Assembly (NCBI GenBank): GCA_030737875.1
Contig: CM060926.1
Span: 317,104,922-317,168,921 of the forward strand
Reading direction: 5' to 3'
Length of the DNA stretch: 64,000 nucleotides
DNA from: Allium sativum
Lineage: Eukaryota; Streptophyta; Magnoliopsida; Asparagales; Amaryllidaceae
Shown: positions 11,300 through 23,723 of the stretch, in pieces
Layout of the letters: each line of letters begins with the position of its first letter
How positions within the stretch are numbered: position 1 is the stretch's first letter
Made by a program: the position numbers and the translations under genes
The notes under the pieces: model-generated
Told to the model about the DNA's origin: nothing
The model's database searches: none
Seen by the model: the letters and a program-made list of their open reading frames with translations, nothing else

Positions 11300-11490
11300 T
11301 TAAGCTGACCACTTGTGGATGTCGGATTTGCTAGTCGGTTCCGGGCAGACTTCTACCACAAGGTGAACTTAACCTCATGTCTTAGTATAATTATATTTAC
11401 GCACTAGACCACTCATATTAAGTTGACCACTTGTGGATGCTGGGTTTGTTGGTTAGTTCTGTACATACTTCTACCACAAGCAGATCTTAA
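11300..11490 (-). repeat. Two copies of the hairpin unit in the A left LTR
   Basis: Copies at 11300-11372 and 11418-11490, start to start 118 bp. Each has a left arm TTAAG(C/T)TGACCACTTGTGG and a right arm CCACAAG.....CTTAA, able to form a stem of about 15-17 pairs with small bulges around a loop of about 37 bases. The right LTR keeps only one copy. Confidence 0.7.
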
Positions 11491-12713
11491 CCTCAAGTCT
11501 AAATGCGAATTTAAATTAAATTCCCTAATTGGGGTTTTCAACATTAATCCCAATAACTCTTAGGACTTGTAACCATTTTTCTTAATTTCCTTATTAAGTT
11601 TACTTTCCCCAAATAACATTGCTTACAATGTTATTTATATATTTATGGCCTATTTATAACAATAATTGCACTGATTGCTACAACGGTCACCACAAATATA
11701 TTTATTTAATATGGATTACATTTACGTGTATAATTCCGTAATTGAATACATTCAAACATTCAATATAATGTTTATTTTATCGACTAATAATGTGTATATA
11801 TTTATATTTATAATTTTGCGCGGTCAACGTAGATTATTATTATTATTATTTATTATTAGATTTAATAATTTGGTTTAATTAATAACCAAACATTCCTCTT
11901 TACGTTCAATCTTGCCAAAAGGTTCAAAGTCTTACAAAAAGATCGTTAGGTGTAATTATTGTAAATTATGCCTAATTAATGGAATTGACGTATTTTCAAA
12001 TCATAAGAAATATATGTTAATGTATATTTTGGAATAGTTGATACAAACTACGCACAAATATGTATATTTATATATATATATGCATACATTTGCACCACTT
12101 TTCCCTTTTTCAATCATTTTTTCATATCTCTTGTGAATTGAAAATAATGTCATTTTGTCCAGAAAGAGTAAAATGACATATTTACAACAACTAAGACAAA
12201 ACCCTAACAACACTGAACACAAATAGGCATATTTATTTTAAAATTAAAATCACATAATTCACCATTGTATCTTTTTAATAAAATTCACATAATTTATCTT
12301 TTTAACCCGAAAACTAGAGATTTGGAAGAAAACTACGTATAAGCAATGTTATTGGGACTGATTTCCAAATCTTTTTTGTTTTACAACAAACTATAATATA
12401 TTCTCTAACATAATTGTAGGCAATGTGTATAAAAAAATTAAGTAAACCTACAATTTATATTATTCCTAACCACAGTTCACAATTTCCAAGTTTTAACCAT
12501 ATTTATTTAGCAGATCTGATAGGTGTCATTCCAAATTCAACAATATTATGAACATATTTAATGATAATAGGCATATATTTTGATATCTAATTCAAACGAG
12601 ATAAATAGGCTATTATAACTTTGTATATAAATTTCTCACTCACCTGAAAGCATCCAAATCTGAAATCTGAATAATCGTTTAGGCCTACAATTCCCAAATT
12701 CTTACAGATATAC

Positions 12714-12763
12714 TATTACTACCAAAATTAACACCAAGGCAGGTTGACGGTAAAGGGGTATAG
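12714..12763 (+). repeat. B 5' LTR, piece 1
   Basis: Matches the first 50 bp of the 3' LTR at 46470 (shared AAAATTAACACCAAG, then CAGGTTGA and GGTAAAGGGGTAT/GGTGAAGGGGTAT). The terminal TG has become TA. The last five bases, tatag, are the left target duplication of element C. Confidence 0.85.
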
Positions 12764-15700
12764 TGTTGGATCTAGATTAACCCTAGAGGGGGGGGGGGTG
12801 AATAGGGTTTATCACAGTTTTTAGCAAAGATAAAAATCTAACAGGATATAAAAAAAAATAAACAAATCACAGAATATAGCAGAAACAGAAATGCAAAAAA
12901 TAAATCACACACAGATATACCCAGCTTCGGCAAAACCCTGCCTACTGCTGCATTTCGAAGGTTTCTACTAGCTGATAGAACAGATCCCGCATACAAGACC
13001 ATGTACACTCGCAAACCCTGCTCCTATTCTAACCCTATGCTAAAAACCCTAGACTGACTGATATCCCCTCGATCAGATTTCCCAAATTACAAACTCGTAA
13101 TCCGTAAACCCAGAAATTACAGACTCTAGTAGACTGTCCGTTAACCTTTAACTGAATTCTAGAATTTTACAGACTCCAGAAGACTGTTCAGACTGATTTT
13201 ACAACAAGTTAGAAAACACAAAAATTAAAACAAAAATGAAAGAAAAAATGAAACTAAATACAAACCCTAGGAGTTTAAATAATAAAGGGTCATCCCCTTT
13301 TTAAAACTTGGCCGGCCCATTTTGCATTGTCTCTTTGATAAAAAAAATGTCGGGTTCCACTTCCTTCTGAAATTGAAATGGCGGCTAGGGTTTCTCTTAT
13401 TTTTCCTAAATCAAAGCCATGCTTGATGAAATTTAGTTCTCTGATGCTCGAGATACTGCGGCTTGCTTTGGCTACGATTTGGATCTTGCTCGATCTCTGA
13501 TACTTCGATTTGGAATTGCTCTCACTTTCTCGATCGAAACTGTGTGAGTAATTTTGATTGATTTTCTCCTTGAAAAAAAATAGTTATGGTTGGTTTTCGA
13601 TCTATATATCTTGCATGTGATGATGTGGTGTAGGTTATATAGGGTAAAAATAGAAAACCCTTAAACCCCTCTCTGATTTCATTATGTGGCCGATCTGATT
13701 TGTTGCCTTGAGTTAGATTGCGTGATTGATGTCCATGATTTCAGACATGATTATGAACTCGATTTAATTTCCATATGACAGTGAATTCCATGATTCAATT
13801 TCTTGCCTTTTATTTCCTCGATTTAAATCTGAATTGAACAATTCCTGAAATGATGCTGTGACATTGTTGCCTTGTTTGAATTCTGGAAAATAAATTTGCC
13901 TCCTGTGAATAAATTTGTGGTCCCTTGAATACATGGAATCATTTCTGAAACCGATTTGATTTCTTGCTTAGTTTTCTGCCATGATTTCCTCTTTTGCCTT
14001 GAGAGTTTTAACAGCTTTGAATGCTTGCTAAAAATATAGTTTGATTTCTGGAAAGAAATAATTTGATTGCGGATTTTCTGGAAACATTATTACTGCTTAT
14101 CCATTCCATTCTGGAAATTTTAATTGTTGAACAATTCCTTGTCATCAACCTATTGTGCCACTGTATTCACTATAATGAGTCCATTCTCTGGACTGCATTG
14201 AATCATGCACTCGAGCATGTATTGCTGCACCATTTACACTTTAATTTCCTTTGGACAGAACTAATGCTTGAGTAATTTTGGTAACTTGGATACTTACTGC
14301 ATGTTTCTCATCAGTTTGCTGTAGTGTTGTGGCCATGTAGATCTGCTTAGACATTTAGACATGTATAAGTCCACTAGTTTGATCATCATATATGTACAAA
14401 CTGCTGTGCATATAACTGGAGCCAAAGTTTTGTGATTTTGAAACTTGCAGTGCATGCTCTTTCACTATGAATGCTTGAGATCAGGACCAAATTCTTTGAC
14501 AATGTTTGCACCTAGTTCATGCTGTATTGATGGTACTTTGGCACTTGCATTTGCTTGTAACATCTCGATAATTCTTTGTTGAACCATTTTTAAATCTGAG
14601 ATACACCAACATGTCATGTTTGCTGCTTTGCTTTGTAAAACTGGCTTGCTCCATTTTCTTTACATGCTGTACATGTGTGTTTGGCCACATTTGATTGAAC
14701 CTTTGAATTTCTGGGCTGATCATTGTTGTGATGCAAACCTCACTTGTCTTCACCAAAGCTATTTGTGATCATTCCTGATTGTGCATTTGAGTCTTGCTGC
14801 TTGACTACATTGAGTTGAATGAGCTAGTTGGACCATGTCTACTTTTGTTCATTGAAATGCACACCCATGCAATAGATTTTTCATGCACCATATGTGATGC
14901 ATCATCACCTTGCTGAGTCATTTGTCTTTGCTGTGTATACTCCTGTTTCATTATGACTTGTCCACTTGATCACTGACTTGAATTGGCTCGACACATGTTT
15001 GAGCCATGTATGCATTTACATTTATCTCATTTCTGCACCCCTTGCTGTGTACAACTTGAACCATATCACACTTGTACATGTGATGCCATGGTCATTTGCT
15101 TATGGCTCCATCATGTTTGTTACTGCTGCAGTACCTTGCTTGACCACTTTGACCATGTATTCTTGCTTGCTGACCACCTTTGAACGTGTTTACTTCGGCC
15201 ATTTGTGTTGAGCTTGTCTCGACTTTGGTTGACTTGAATTTGTTGATAGCATCACTATCTTGAAATGTGTTGAGTTGTGCACTGTGTCGAGCTTGGTCCA
15301 TGTGACTGCTCCACAGCTGTATACACTGATTGGCGAGGCAGTGCACACGTGTATTTATACACGTGTGTATTTGCAGCCATCAGAAAAAATTTCTGTCCCT
15401 GCACTATATATATACTGTCTAGACACAGTCGGATTAACAAATCAGATCAAGTTAGAAAAATGATGAGAAACACACCGAAATTCTGAGGCAAATAAATTTT
15501 AATTTTTTTAAAATAATATTTATATACGAGTGCATTCTGTTTTATTTCTATTGCAGTGTACTGTGTGTGTTTCCATTTTATTTGACAGGTAAGCAGAAGA
15601 TGATGACTGGACTAACAGAGCTATGAAGACTGGATTGACAGAGAAGACTGTGAAGACAGAAGATAGAAAATTTAGAACAAGAACAGTGTCAGTGAATGTT

Positions 15701-16061
15701 AGTACAAGTGTCTGTATATGAATATGAGTCTGTATAACCAAGTGTGAGTGATGTAGTAAGAAACTGTATGTTAAATTGAGTGTGTTGAAAAGTATATTAG
15801 TGATGTACAAATAGTGGAGTATAAAATTTGTACTGTTTAAATTTTGAAATAAAATATTCTGTTCAGATAAAATACTTTGTGAATATTTGGAATTTTGTAC
15901 AGTCGTATTTTATTTAAACAGAAATATTATATTCTTTTCTGAGGTGTGATATATGAAACAGTACAGTATAACACATTTATAATTATATATATATATATAT
16001 TTGGTTGTTATCATCAAACAAAAATCATATAATTGTGTATACAACACCATTATATACAACA
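12764..16061 (-). repeat. C 3' LTR (left copy)
   Basis: Starts TGTTGGATCTAG and ends ATACAACA on the plus strand. It begins with a run of twelve G at about 12787-12800, versus seven in the other copy. Small open frames in it (for example 14063-14275, 14517-14756, 14966-15346) are repeated in the other LTR without conservation of length and are not genes. U3 is at the right (high-coordinate) end; the promoter candidate is at 15344-15367. Confidence 0.9.
15344..15367 (-). promoter_or_regulatory. Candidate LTR promoter of C: TATAAATA between two G-boxes
   Basis: A 24-bp inverted repeat with 10-bp perfect arms and a 4-base centre. Each arm contains CACGTG (G-box core, the site of bZIP and bHLH factors), and the middle reads TATAAATA on the minus strand, a canonical TATA box in the element's own direction (minus positions 15359-15352). 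It lies about 0.7 kb from the U3 start at 16061. The other LTR has CACATG in both arms at 23005-23028. Use as promoter is inferred from motifs and position. Confidence 0.5.
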
Positions 16062-16075
16062 ATCTCCCCCTTTTG
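16062..16075 (-). other. C polypurine tract
   Basis: On the minus strand CAAAAGGGGGAGAT directly abuts the 3' LTR. It is the plus-strand DNA primer site for copia replication and confirms minus orientation. A weaker, similar word (AAAAGGGGGAGAATGG) lies at about 16280-16300, also on the minus strand. Confidence 0.85.
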
Positions 16076-18900
16076 ATGATGACAAACAAATATTAAGATT
16101 TTGAATATAATAAATGTGTTTTACAGTGAACAACAGAAACTTCCCCTATTTGAATGCTCCCCCTACAACAGAAACTCCCCCTATAACTGTGCATGAGTGA
16201 ACTGTATGATATGAAACATTATGAAATTTTCAAAATTAATAATATTTATAAAATATTCACTCATAAATCAAAATCTCAACCCATTCTCCCCCTTTTGTTA
16301 TCATCAAAAGGATATAGAAATTAAAATATAGATGAAAATTGACTAAAAATATAATTCAGCATAAGAGGAAGAACGATCATTATAAATTTCAATCAGCCAA
16401 ACAAAAAATCATAATATTCTGAGAACAGGTGGCATATTCCACATTGTAGAGAATGACGGATTTACAATGAATTTTATATAAAATGGAGGGAATTTTAAAA
16501 AACAATTCATTTCCAATTATTTTCAAAGGACTTTTATAAAAATAAAGCACAAAAAAAATGACAGATTTGGACAATAATTAATAATTCAACTTAAGTGAGA
16601 AAATCGAATAATCTCAAATCCCAATACCTGTCAATCAACAAATCATAATACGTCATAAATTTTTAACACATTTCACAGACTAGAAGATGGATTGATAGGC
16701 CAGTTTTTATACTCAGAGGAGAATTTCAATTTTATTTCTATTTTAGCACTTTATTTCAATTTTTTTTATTAATTTATTTAAGAGCACACTGACCACACAT
16801 AACCAGAGCTTGGATTTTTAAATGGGACCAGTTGCAGCTTAAATTATAAGACGTCTCATAACCATGCATAACCAGAGCTTGGATTTTTAAATGAGGTTAG
16901 AGACACTCTTATATATTAATTATATTTTTATCATTTTCAGCTTTATAAAGGAAAAACTCCTCGGTATATGAAACCAATATGAATGACAGAAATGTGGTAG
17001 GTACAGAAATGGACTGTGAAATAAATTTCTAAATTAATTATATTATGAAATAAGCTCGACTGTACCGGGATTATTGAAAATTTTCAATTATCACTAATTC
17101 TGAATAATAATATAGTCCCATTTCTATCACAAATAATTTTCACTGTTTTAAACACAAGATGATTTTCCTTTTTTTTTAAAAAAAACTCTCCTCATTAATA
17201 TAAAATCATAACGGATGGCAGAAGGATGATAGGTAATGAAGATGGTCGTGAAATAATTGCCAGTTCAGAGATATTATAATACATGTTCAACTATCATGAA
17301 AATATAAATAAAATCTTCTCTTGTTGTGAAATATAATGCAGTCACAATTCGTCACAATTTCAAAATCTGATAATTATTTTGATGAATTACAAATACAGTT
17401 CAATTTTGATATTGATTTCAATTTCTGAATGAATAATTAATAAATAATTCTAAAATTGAAAATCAAATACAAGAGAAATATGCTGATCTATACACGACAA
17501 GAGGGAAAAATGTGTACAAGACAAAAAGAGTGTGTGAATTTATACATGGTGAAAATTTGAATCTAAGTACAGATGGGTGAGACAAATATAAGGCGCTTCT
17601 GATACCACTTGGTGTCTTTATTTACGAGGAATTTTAACATGATACTGAACAAGAATGTCATAGACAAAAAAAATTATTAAGTACCAAGCACAAACAGACG
17701 AGATAATAGATTATGCACATGTATCAGAGCAGCAAGCATGAGATTCCAAAGAAAACATTTTTCAAAACAGTATCAGAGCAACACATAACATAATTTCAAA
17801 TCATACTTGTCAGGATGATGATTCATGACCCGAGATTAAAAAAAATACCGTTTATTTAAAATCATTTGATGAATATGAAGATATCAGAATTCAATGAATC
17901 GATCACACCAGATTATTAGTTTCACATTCATGATGCGTATGTGATTTAGTAAATCAATAATTTCAAATGAGTTTAAACAAACATATATAATTAGCCATAG
18001 AATAACAATGAGTTTCAAGACCGATTTCTCAAAGAATTTTTCCAAATTATTTCTGACAAGCCCAAAGAATTTTTCAGCATATTTACATCAAGTTTGAAAG
18101 ATAATTCATGATCCAAAAATATTTATTTGAAATCACTTGAAACAATGTCAAGTTTGAGATATAAAGAATTATTCACACAAGATTGGTAATTTCAATTTTT
18201 AAGTATTGTGTGATATTCAAAATATCTAGAATCTCAAATGATTTCAAACAAAAACTAATTTCAATCATAATAATCATGAATAATGATGAAATTTCAAGAT
18301 GTATCACTGATTCAAGACAGGTCAAAAAAAAATATATCCAAACCAATGAAATTATCACAACTGTGAAATGATAAGGTGCTGTAATGAGTATAAATTTTCA
18401 AGCCTTTCTAAAATGAATTAAAAGAACTTCAGAACAACAGAGATGTGTGAGATTTCAATCGTTTTTCAGATCTTCAAAAAATTTAGAATTCATATTAACA
18501 GTGTTCAAGATATGACAAGAATACGTCAACACCGTTAGGAATTCAGAAAACAAAAAATGAACTTCAAAACAATTTCAGAAAAAAAATCAGTATCTGGAAA
18601 TGATTAAAAATATCAGAGTTCTACACACGCAAAACAAATTTCCAGAATATCATGAATACTGCAATTCTAGAAGCACAACAAAAAATATGGTAGTGATAAA
18701 TCAAATCAGAATAGGCAGAAGAAAGAGATATAAGGGAGAAGAAGAAGAAATAAACAAAAGAAAAAAAATCAAAACAGAAAGTATTTACAGAGGCGAGTTT
18801 AGAGATCATACTAGAATTCAGTGTATATCAGAATCTCTAACTCAACAGACTTGGATAAGGAGCTGTGAATGATTCCATGATATGAAGCAGTTTGAATTCA
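16076..18900 (-). other. C interior without coding sequence
   Basis: This 2.8-kb AT-rich stretch occupies the place where integrase, RT and RNase H should be, but no copia motif (for example the integrase HHCC finger or the RT box YVDD) appears in any frame. It contains repeated short words around oligo-A and 'gaatttc'-like runs and a duplicated 28-bp segment at about 16803-16830 and 16868-16895 (both beginning ACCAGAGCTTGGATTTTTAA). It could be captured filler DNA or decayed 3' untranslated sequence as found in SIRE-type elements. Confidence 0.6.
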
Positions 18901-20395
18901 GTTTCTCTTTCTGCACAGCAGCTCCTCAGCCTCCTCAGGTACCTAATGGTTTAGGGGATCGAGTGGTCTAACAAAGTTTGTAAAACCACTCACAGTTTTA
19001 TTCACATATTTTGGTACCCATACTTGTTTATACAACAACCCATCTGAATTCACCTTTGTACCTTTAGGAACCCAGATCTGTTTGAATTTAACAAATTTTG
19101 TTTTATTCCTTTTTGGGATCCAGGATTGTTCAAATAGATTATTTTAAACAAATTCTCATCATGTTTATGATTCAAAAATCCTTTGCGATTATCAGATTTT
19201 GAATTTCCATATCGATTCTTTCCAAAGCAGTCTAAAGGATTTTTCAAATCAATTGAATTTTGTTTTCCATAAACATCATTTTTCTCAAAGCCAAGACCAG
19301 ATTTATTTCTAATAGAAACTTGGTTTTGTAACAGCATATTCAACGATTTTTCCCCATTAGAAAATTTATCCAAAGTTGATTCTAATCGTTGAATTTTGGA
19401 TTTTAGATCGCTATTTTCTTTTAGTAAATTTTAGCAATTATTTATAGCGATCTTCTGTTCAGCGTTGGACTGTTTCAAAACCAAATTCTCATTTTCAAGC
19501 AATTTAATTTTGGCTTGGGATTCGGAAATTTCAAGTTCAAATCGTTTTTGTTTTTCAGACTAAAATTCTTGGATTTTTCAATCTCATTTTCAAGTTCTTT
19601 CAAAATCAAACCACTTTTCACCAAATTTTCATTTTCAGCAATTTCAAATTTGGAATATATATCAGTCTTAAAATTTTCAAATTCCTTTTGTAAAAAGTTA
19701 TTCAAACTTGATAACTCAATCTTGTTTTCTTTTAAGATCAAAATTTCCTTTTCAAACTTTTGAATATTTTTATTGAGATGAACAAGATTGGTTTTCAATT
19801 TTAAACAATTTTTGCAATCTGAATTTGAAGAATTTTTAAAATATTCAAGCTGTGATTCCAAATCATCAATTTTGCTCGTCAACTCAGAATTCCTAGATTT
19901 TAGAGATTTGTTTTTAGATTTGAGTTTATCAACAGATTTAGTTAAATCAACAGACATATAAACCAAATCTTCGTATGAGAAATTTTCAACTTCAGCATCC
20001 GTTGATTCCCCATCATCTAATCCTTCTGAATTTTCATTTGTAAATCCTGTTAAACAGAATTCTAAATCTGAGTCGACATTCTAGGGTTTTGAGCTGTTGT
20101 CAGATTTTCCATACTTCGTATTGAGAGTATCCCAGATTTCCTGTGCAGATAAACAATGGCAGATAAGATTAAATTATTTAGTACTAAGATAATCAAATAT
20201 AATTTTCATAGCACGGGTATTGAAAGTAATATCTACACTATCAAATCCATGGATAACAACATTCCAACATTTAATATTAATAGATTTTAAATAAAATTCC
20301 ATTTTGGATTTCCAGTTTAAAAAATCTGTTCCATCGAAAATAGTTGGAAATGAACTGGACAGACTTTTTATCGAATGACAACTAGGAATCACCAT
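18901..20395 (-). pseudogene. C gag: UBN2-type start, coiled coil and C-terminal tail, internally deleted
   Basis: The gag starts at 20395, 25-38 bp inside the primer-binding site, with a copia-type N-terminus (IFDGTDFLNWKSKMEFYLKS); after a stop the frame continues with EIWDTLNTKYG, then jumps to acidic and coiled-coil sequence. The frame 19966-19475 (163 codons) is a Lys/Glu/Asn/Leu-rich coiled coil with heptad-like spacing. The frame 19373-19050 includes SIRNKSGLGFEKN, and 19050-18950 encodes QIWVPKG and QVWVPKYVNK, words typical of the plant copia gag-pol spacer. Most of the capsid helices and the CCHC zinc knuckle between the start and the coiled coil are missing, so even gag would not work. 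Confidence 0.8.
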
Positions 20396-20419
20396 TGTTC
20401 TAGAGTTAACAGAATACCT

Positions 20420-20431
20420 GCTCTGATACCA
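20420..20431 (-). other. C primer-binding site, initiator tRNA-Met
   Basis: Minus strand TGGTATCAGAGC, two bases inside the right LTR (20434). It matches the 3' end of initiator tRNA-Met. Confidence 0.9.
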
Positions 20432-20433
20432 AT

Positions 20434-23400
20434 TGTTGGATCTAGATTAACCCTAGAGGGGGGGTGAATAGGGTTTATCACAGTTTTTAGCAAAGATAAA
20501 AATCTAACGGGATATAAAAAAAATAAACAAATCACAGAATATAGCAGAAACAGAAATTCAGAAAATAAATCACACACAGATATACCCAGCTTCGGCAAAA
20601 CCCTACTTACTGCTGCATTTCTAAGGTTTCTACTAGGTGATAGAACAGATCCCACATACAAGACCATGTACACTCGCAAACCCTGCTCCTATTCTAACCC
20701 TATGCTCAAAACCCTAGACTGACTGATATCCCCTCGATCAGATTTCCCAAATTACAAACCCGTAATCCGTAAACCTAGAAATTACAGACTCTAGTAGACT
20801 GTCAGTTAACCTTTAACTGAATTCTAGAATTTTACAGACTCTAGAAGACTGTTCAGACTGATTTTACGACAAGTTAAAAAACAAAAAAATTAAAACAAAA
20901 ATGAAAGCAAAAATGAAACTAAATAGAAACCCTAGGAGTTTAAATAATAAAGGGTCATCCCCTTTTTAAAACTTGGCCGACCCATTTTGCATTGTCTCTT
21001 TGATAAAAAAATGTCGGGTTCCACTTCCTTCTGAAATTGAAATGGCGGCTAGGGTTTCTCTTATTTTCCCCAAATCAAAGCCATGCTTGATGAAATTTAG
21101 TTCTCTGATGCTCGAGATACTGCGACTTGCTTTGGCTACGATTTGGATCTTGCTCGATCTCTGATACTTCGATTTGGACTTGCTCTCACTTTCTCGATCG
21201 AAACTGTGTGAGTAATTTTGATTGATTTTCTCCTTGAAAAAAAAAATAGTTATGGTTGATTTTCGATCTAAATATCTTGCCTGTGATGATGTGGTGTAGG
21301 TTATATAGGGTAAAAATAGAAAACGCTTAAACCCCTCTCTGATTTCATTATGTGGCCGATCTGATTTGTTGCCTTGAGTTGAATTGCGTGATTGATGTCC
21401 ATGATTTCAGACATGATTTTGAACTCGATTTAATTTCCATATGACAGTGAATTCCATGATTCAATTTCTTGCCTTTTATTTCCTCGATTTAAATCTGAAT
21501 TGAACAATTCCTAAAATAATACTATGACATTGTTGCCTTGTTTGAATTCTGGAAAATAAATTTGCCTCCTATGAATAAATTTGTGGTCCCTTGGAATCAT
21601 TTCTGAAACCGATTTGATTTCTTGCTTAGTTTTCTGCCATGATTTCCTCTTTTGACTTGAGAGTTTTAACAACTTTGATTGCTTGCTAAAAATGTATTTT
21701 GATTTCTGGAAAGAAATAATTTGATTGCTGATTTTCTGGAAACATTATTACTGCTAATCCATTCCATTCTGGAAATTTTAATTGTTGAACGATTCCTTGT
21801 CATCAACCTATTGTGCCACTGTATTCACTGTCATGAGTCCATTCTCTGGACTGCATTGAATCATGCACTCAAGCATGTATTGCTGCACCATTTACACTTT
21901 AATTTCCTTTGGACAGAACTAATGCTTGAGTACTTTTGGTAACTTGGATACTTACTTCATGTTTCTCATCAGTTTGCTGTAGTGTTGTGGCCATGTAGAT
22001 CTGCTTAGACATTTAGACATGTATAAGTCCACTAGTTTGATCATCATGTATGTACAAACTGCTGTGCATATAACTGGAGCCAAAGTTTAGTGATTCTGAA
22101 ACTTGCAGTTGCATGCTCTTTCACTGTGAATGCTTGAGACCATGACCAAATTCTTTGACAATGTTTGCACCTAGTTCATGCTGTATTGATTGCACTTTGG
22201 CACTTGCATTTGCTTGTGACATCTCGACCATTCTTTGTTGAACCATTTTTAAAATCTGAGATACACCAACATGTCATGTTTGCTGCTTTGCTTTGTAAAA
22301 CTGGCTTGCTCCATTTTCTTTACATGTGGTACATGTGTGTTTGGCCACATTTGCTTGAACCTTTGAATTTTTGGGCTGATCATTGTTGTGATGCAAACCT
22401 CACTTGTCTTCACCAAAGCTGTTTGTGATCATTCCTTATTGTGAATTTGAGTCTTGATGCTTGACTACATTGAGTTGAATGAGCTAGTTGGACCATGTCT
22501 ACTTTTGTTCATTGAAATGCACACCCATGCAATAGATTTGTCATGCACCATATGTGATGCATCATCACCTTGCTGAGTCATTTGTCTTTGCTGTGTATAC
22601 TCCTGTTTCATTATGACTTGTCCACTTGATCACTGACTTGAATTGGCTCGACACATGTTTGAGCCATGTATGCATTTACATTTTTCTCATTTCTGCACCA
22701 CCTTGCTGTGTACAACTTGAACCATATCACACTTGTACATGTGATGCCATGGTCATTTGCTTATGGCTCCATCATGTTTGTTACTGCTGCAGTACCTTGC
22801 TTGACCACTTTGGCCATGTATTCTTGCTTGCTGACCACCTTTGAACGTGTTTACTTCGGCCATTTGTGTTGAGCTTGTCTCGGCTTTGGTTGACTTGAAT
22901 TTGTTGATAACATCACTGTCTTGAAATGTGTTGAGTTGTGCACTGTGTCGAGCTTGGTCCATGTGACTGCTCCACAGCTGTATACACTGATTGGTGAGGC
23001 AGTGCACATGTGTATTTATACACATGTGTATTTGCAGGTATCAGAAAAAAATTTCTGTCCCTACACTATATATATACTGTCTAGACACAGTCGGATTAAC
23101 AAATCAGATCAAGTCAGAAAAATGATGAGAAACACACTGAAATTATGAGGCAAATAAATTTTAATTTTTTTAAATAATATTTATATACGAGTGCATTCTG
23201 TTTTATTTCTATTGCAGTGTACTGTGTGTGTTTCCATTTTATTTGACAGGTAAGCAGAAGATGATGACTGGACTAACAGAGCTGTGAAGACTGGACTGAC
23301 AGAGAAGACTGTGAAGACAGAAGATAAAAAATTTAGAACAAGAACAGTGTCAGTGAATGTTAGTACAAGTGTTTGTATATGAATATGAGTCTGTATAACC

Positions 23401-23718
23401 AAGTGTGAGTGATGTAGTAAGAAACTGTATGTGAAATTGAGTGTGTTGAAAAGTATATCAGTGATGTACAAATAGTGGAGTATAAAATTTGTACTGTTTA
23501 AATTTTGAAATAAAATATTCTGTTTAAATAAAATACTTTGTGAATATTTGGAATTTTGTACAGTCGTATTTTATTTAAACAGAAATATTATATTCTTGTC
23601 CGAGGTGTGATATATGAAACAGTACAGTATAACACATTTATAATTATATATATATATTTGGTTGTTATCATCAAACAAAAATCATATAACTGTGTATACA
23701 ACACCGTTATATACAACA
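20434..23718 (-). repeat. C 5' LTR (right copy)
   Basis: Collinear with 12764-16061 over its full length. Differences are mostly single substitutions, small indels in homopolymers, and a loss of a few bases near 21594. Both G-boxes of the promoter palindrome have turned into CACATG here. Confidence 0.9.
23005..23028 (-). promoter_or_regulatory. Promoter palindrome in the C 5' LTR, G-boxes lost
   Basis: Same 24-bp inverted repeat as 15344-15367, but each CACGTG is CACATG, one change at each CpG. The TATAAATA centre is kept. Since this is the LTR that would drive transcription of the element, loss of the G-boxes could weaken it. Confidence 0.45.
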
Positions 23719-23723
23719 TATAG

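Larger units (their letters stand above)
9820..12713 (-). repeat. A 3' LTR, first part
   Basis: It starts TGTAACACCCCACACTTTTC and is collinear with 52823-55473 of the right LTR; for example, both continue with closely matching text about Tyr-rich AT blocks and the hairpin unit. It stops in the middle of a sentence shared with the right LTR, where element B begins, and resumes at 48139. It carries an extra copy of the hairpin unit and a long microsatellite that the right LTR lacks. Confidence 0.85.
12764..23718 (-). mobile_element. Element C: Ty1/copia (SIRE-like) retrotransposon, coding region mostly lost
   Basis: Two LTRs of about 3.3 kb (12764-16061 and 20434-23718) enclose 4.37 kb. The 5-bp target duplication tatag is perfect (12759-12763 and 23719-23723). 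On the minus strand the primer-binding site (20431-20420) is initiator tRNA-Met and the polypurine tract next to the left LTR is AAAAGGGGGAGAT, the form seen in SIRE/Maximus-type copia elements. Only gag-derived sequence is present; protease, integrase, RT and RNase H are missing. The LTRs are very similar (a few differences per 100 bp), so the insertion is recent relative to A and B. Confidence 0.9.

Noticed and set aside
11140..11334. 64-codon frame with repeated VCVCVC
   Set aside because: Translation of a TG microsatellite.
9820..12713. Solo LTR of A
   Set aside because: The text stops mid-LTR and resumes at 48139, and a second LTR with primer site is at 52823, so it is one split LTR of a complete element.
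14063..15346. Several frames of 66-96 codons in the C LTRs
   Set aside because: Their lengths differ between the two LTR copies and they overlap on both strands; no motif; LTR shadows.
17598..17625. CTGATACCACTTGGTGTC as another primer-binding site and LTR start inside C
   Set aside because: It lacks the GCT start and there is no LTR-like TG...CA partner or repeat following; it may be a decayed relic but cannot be supported.
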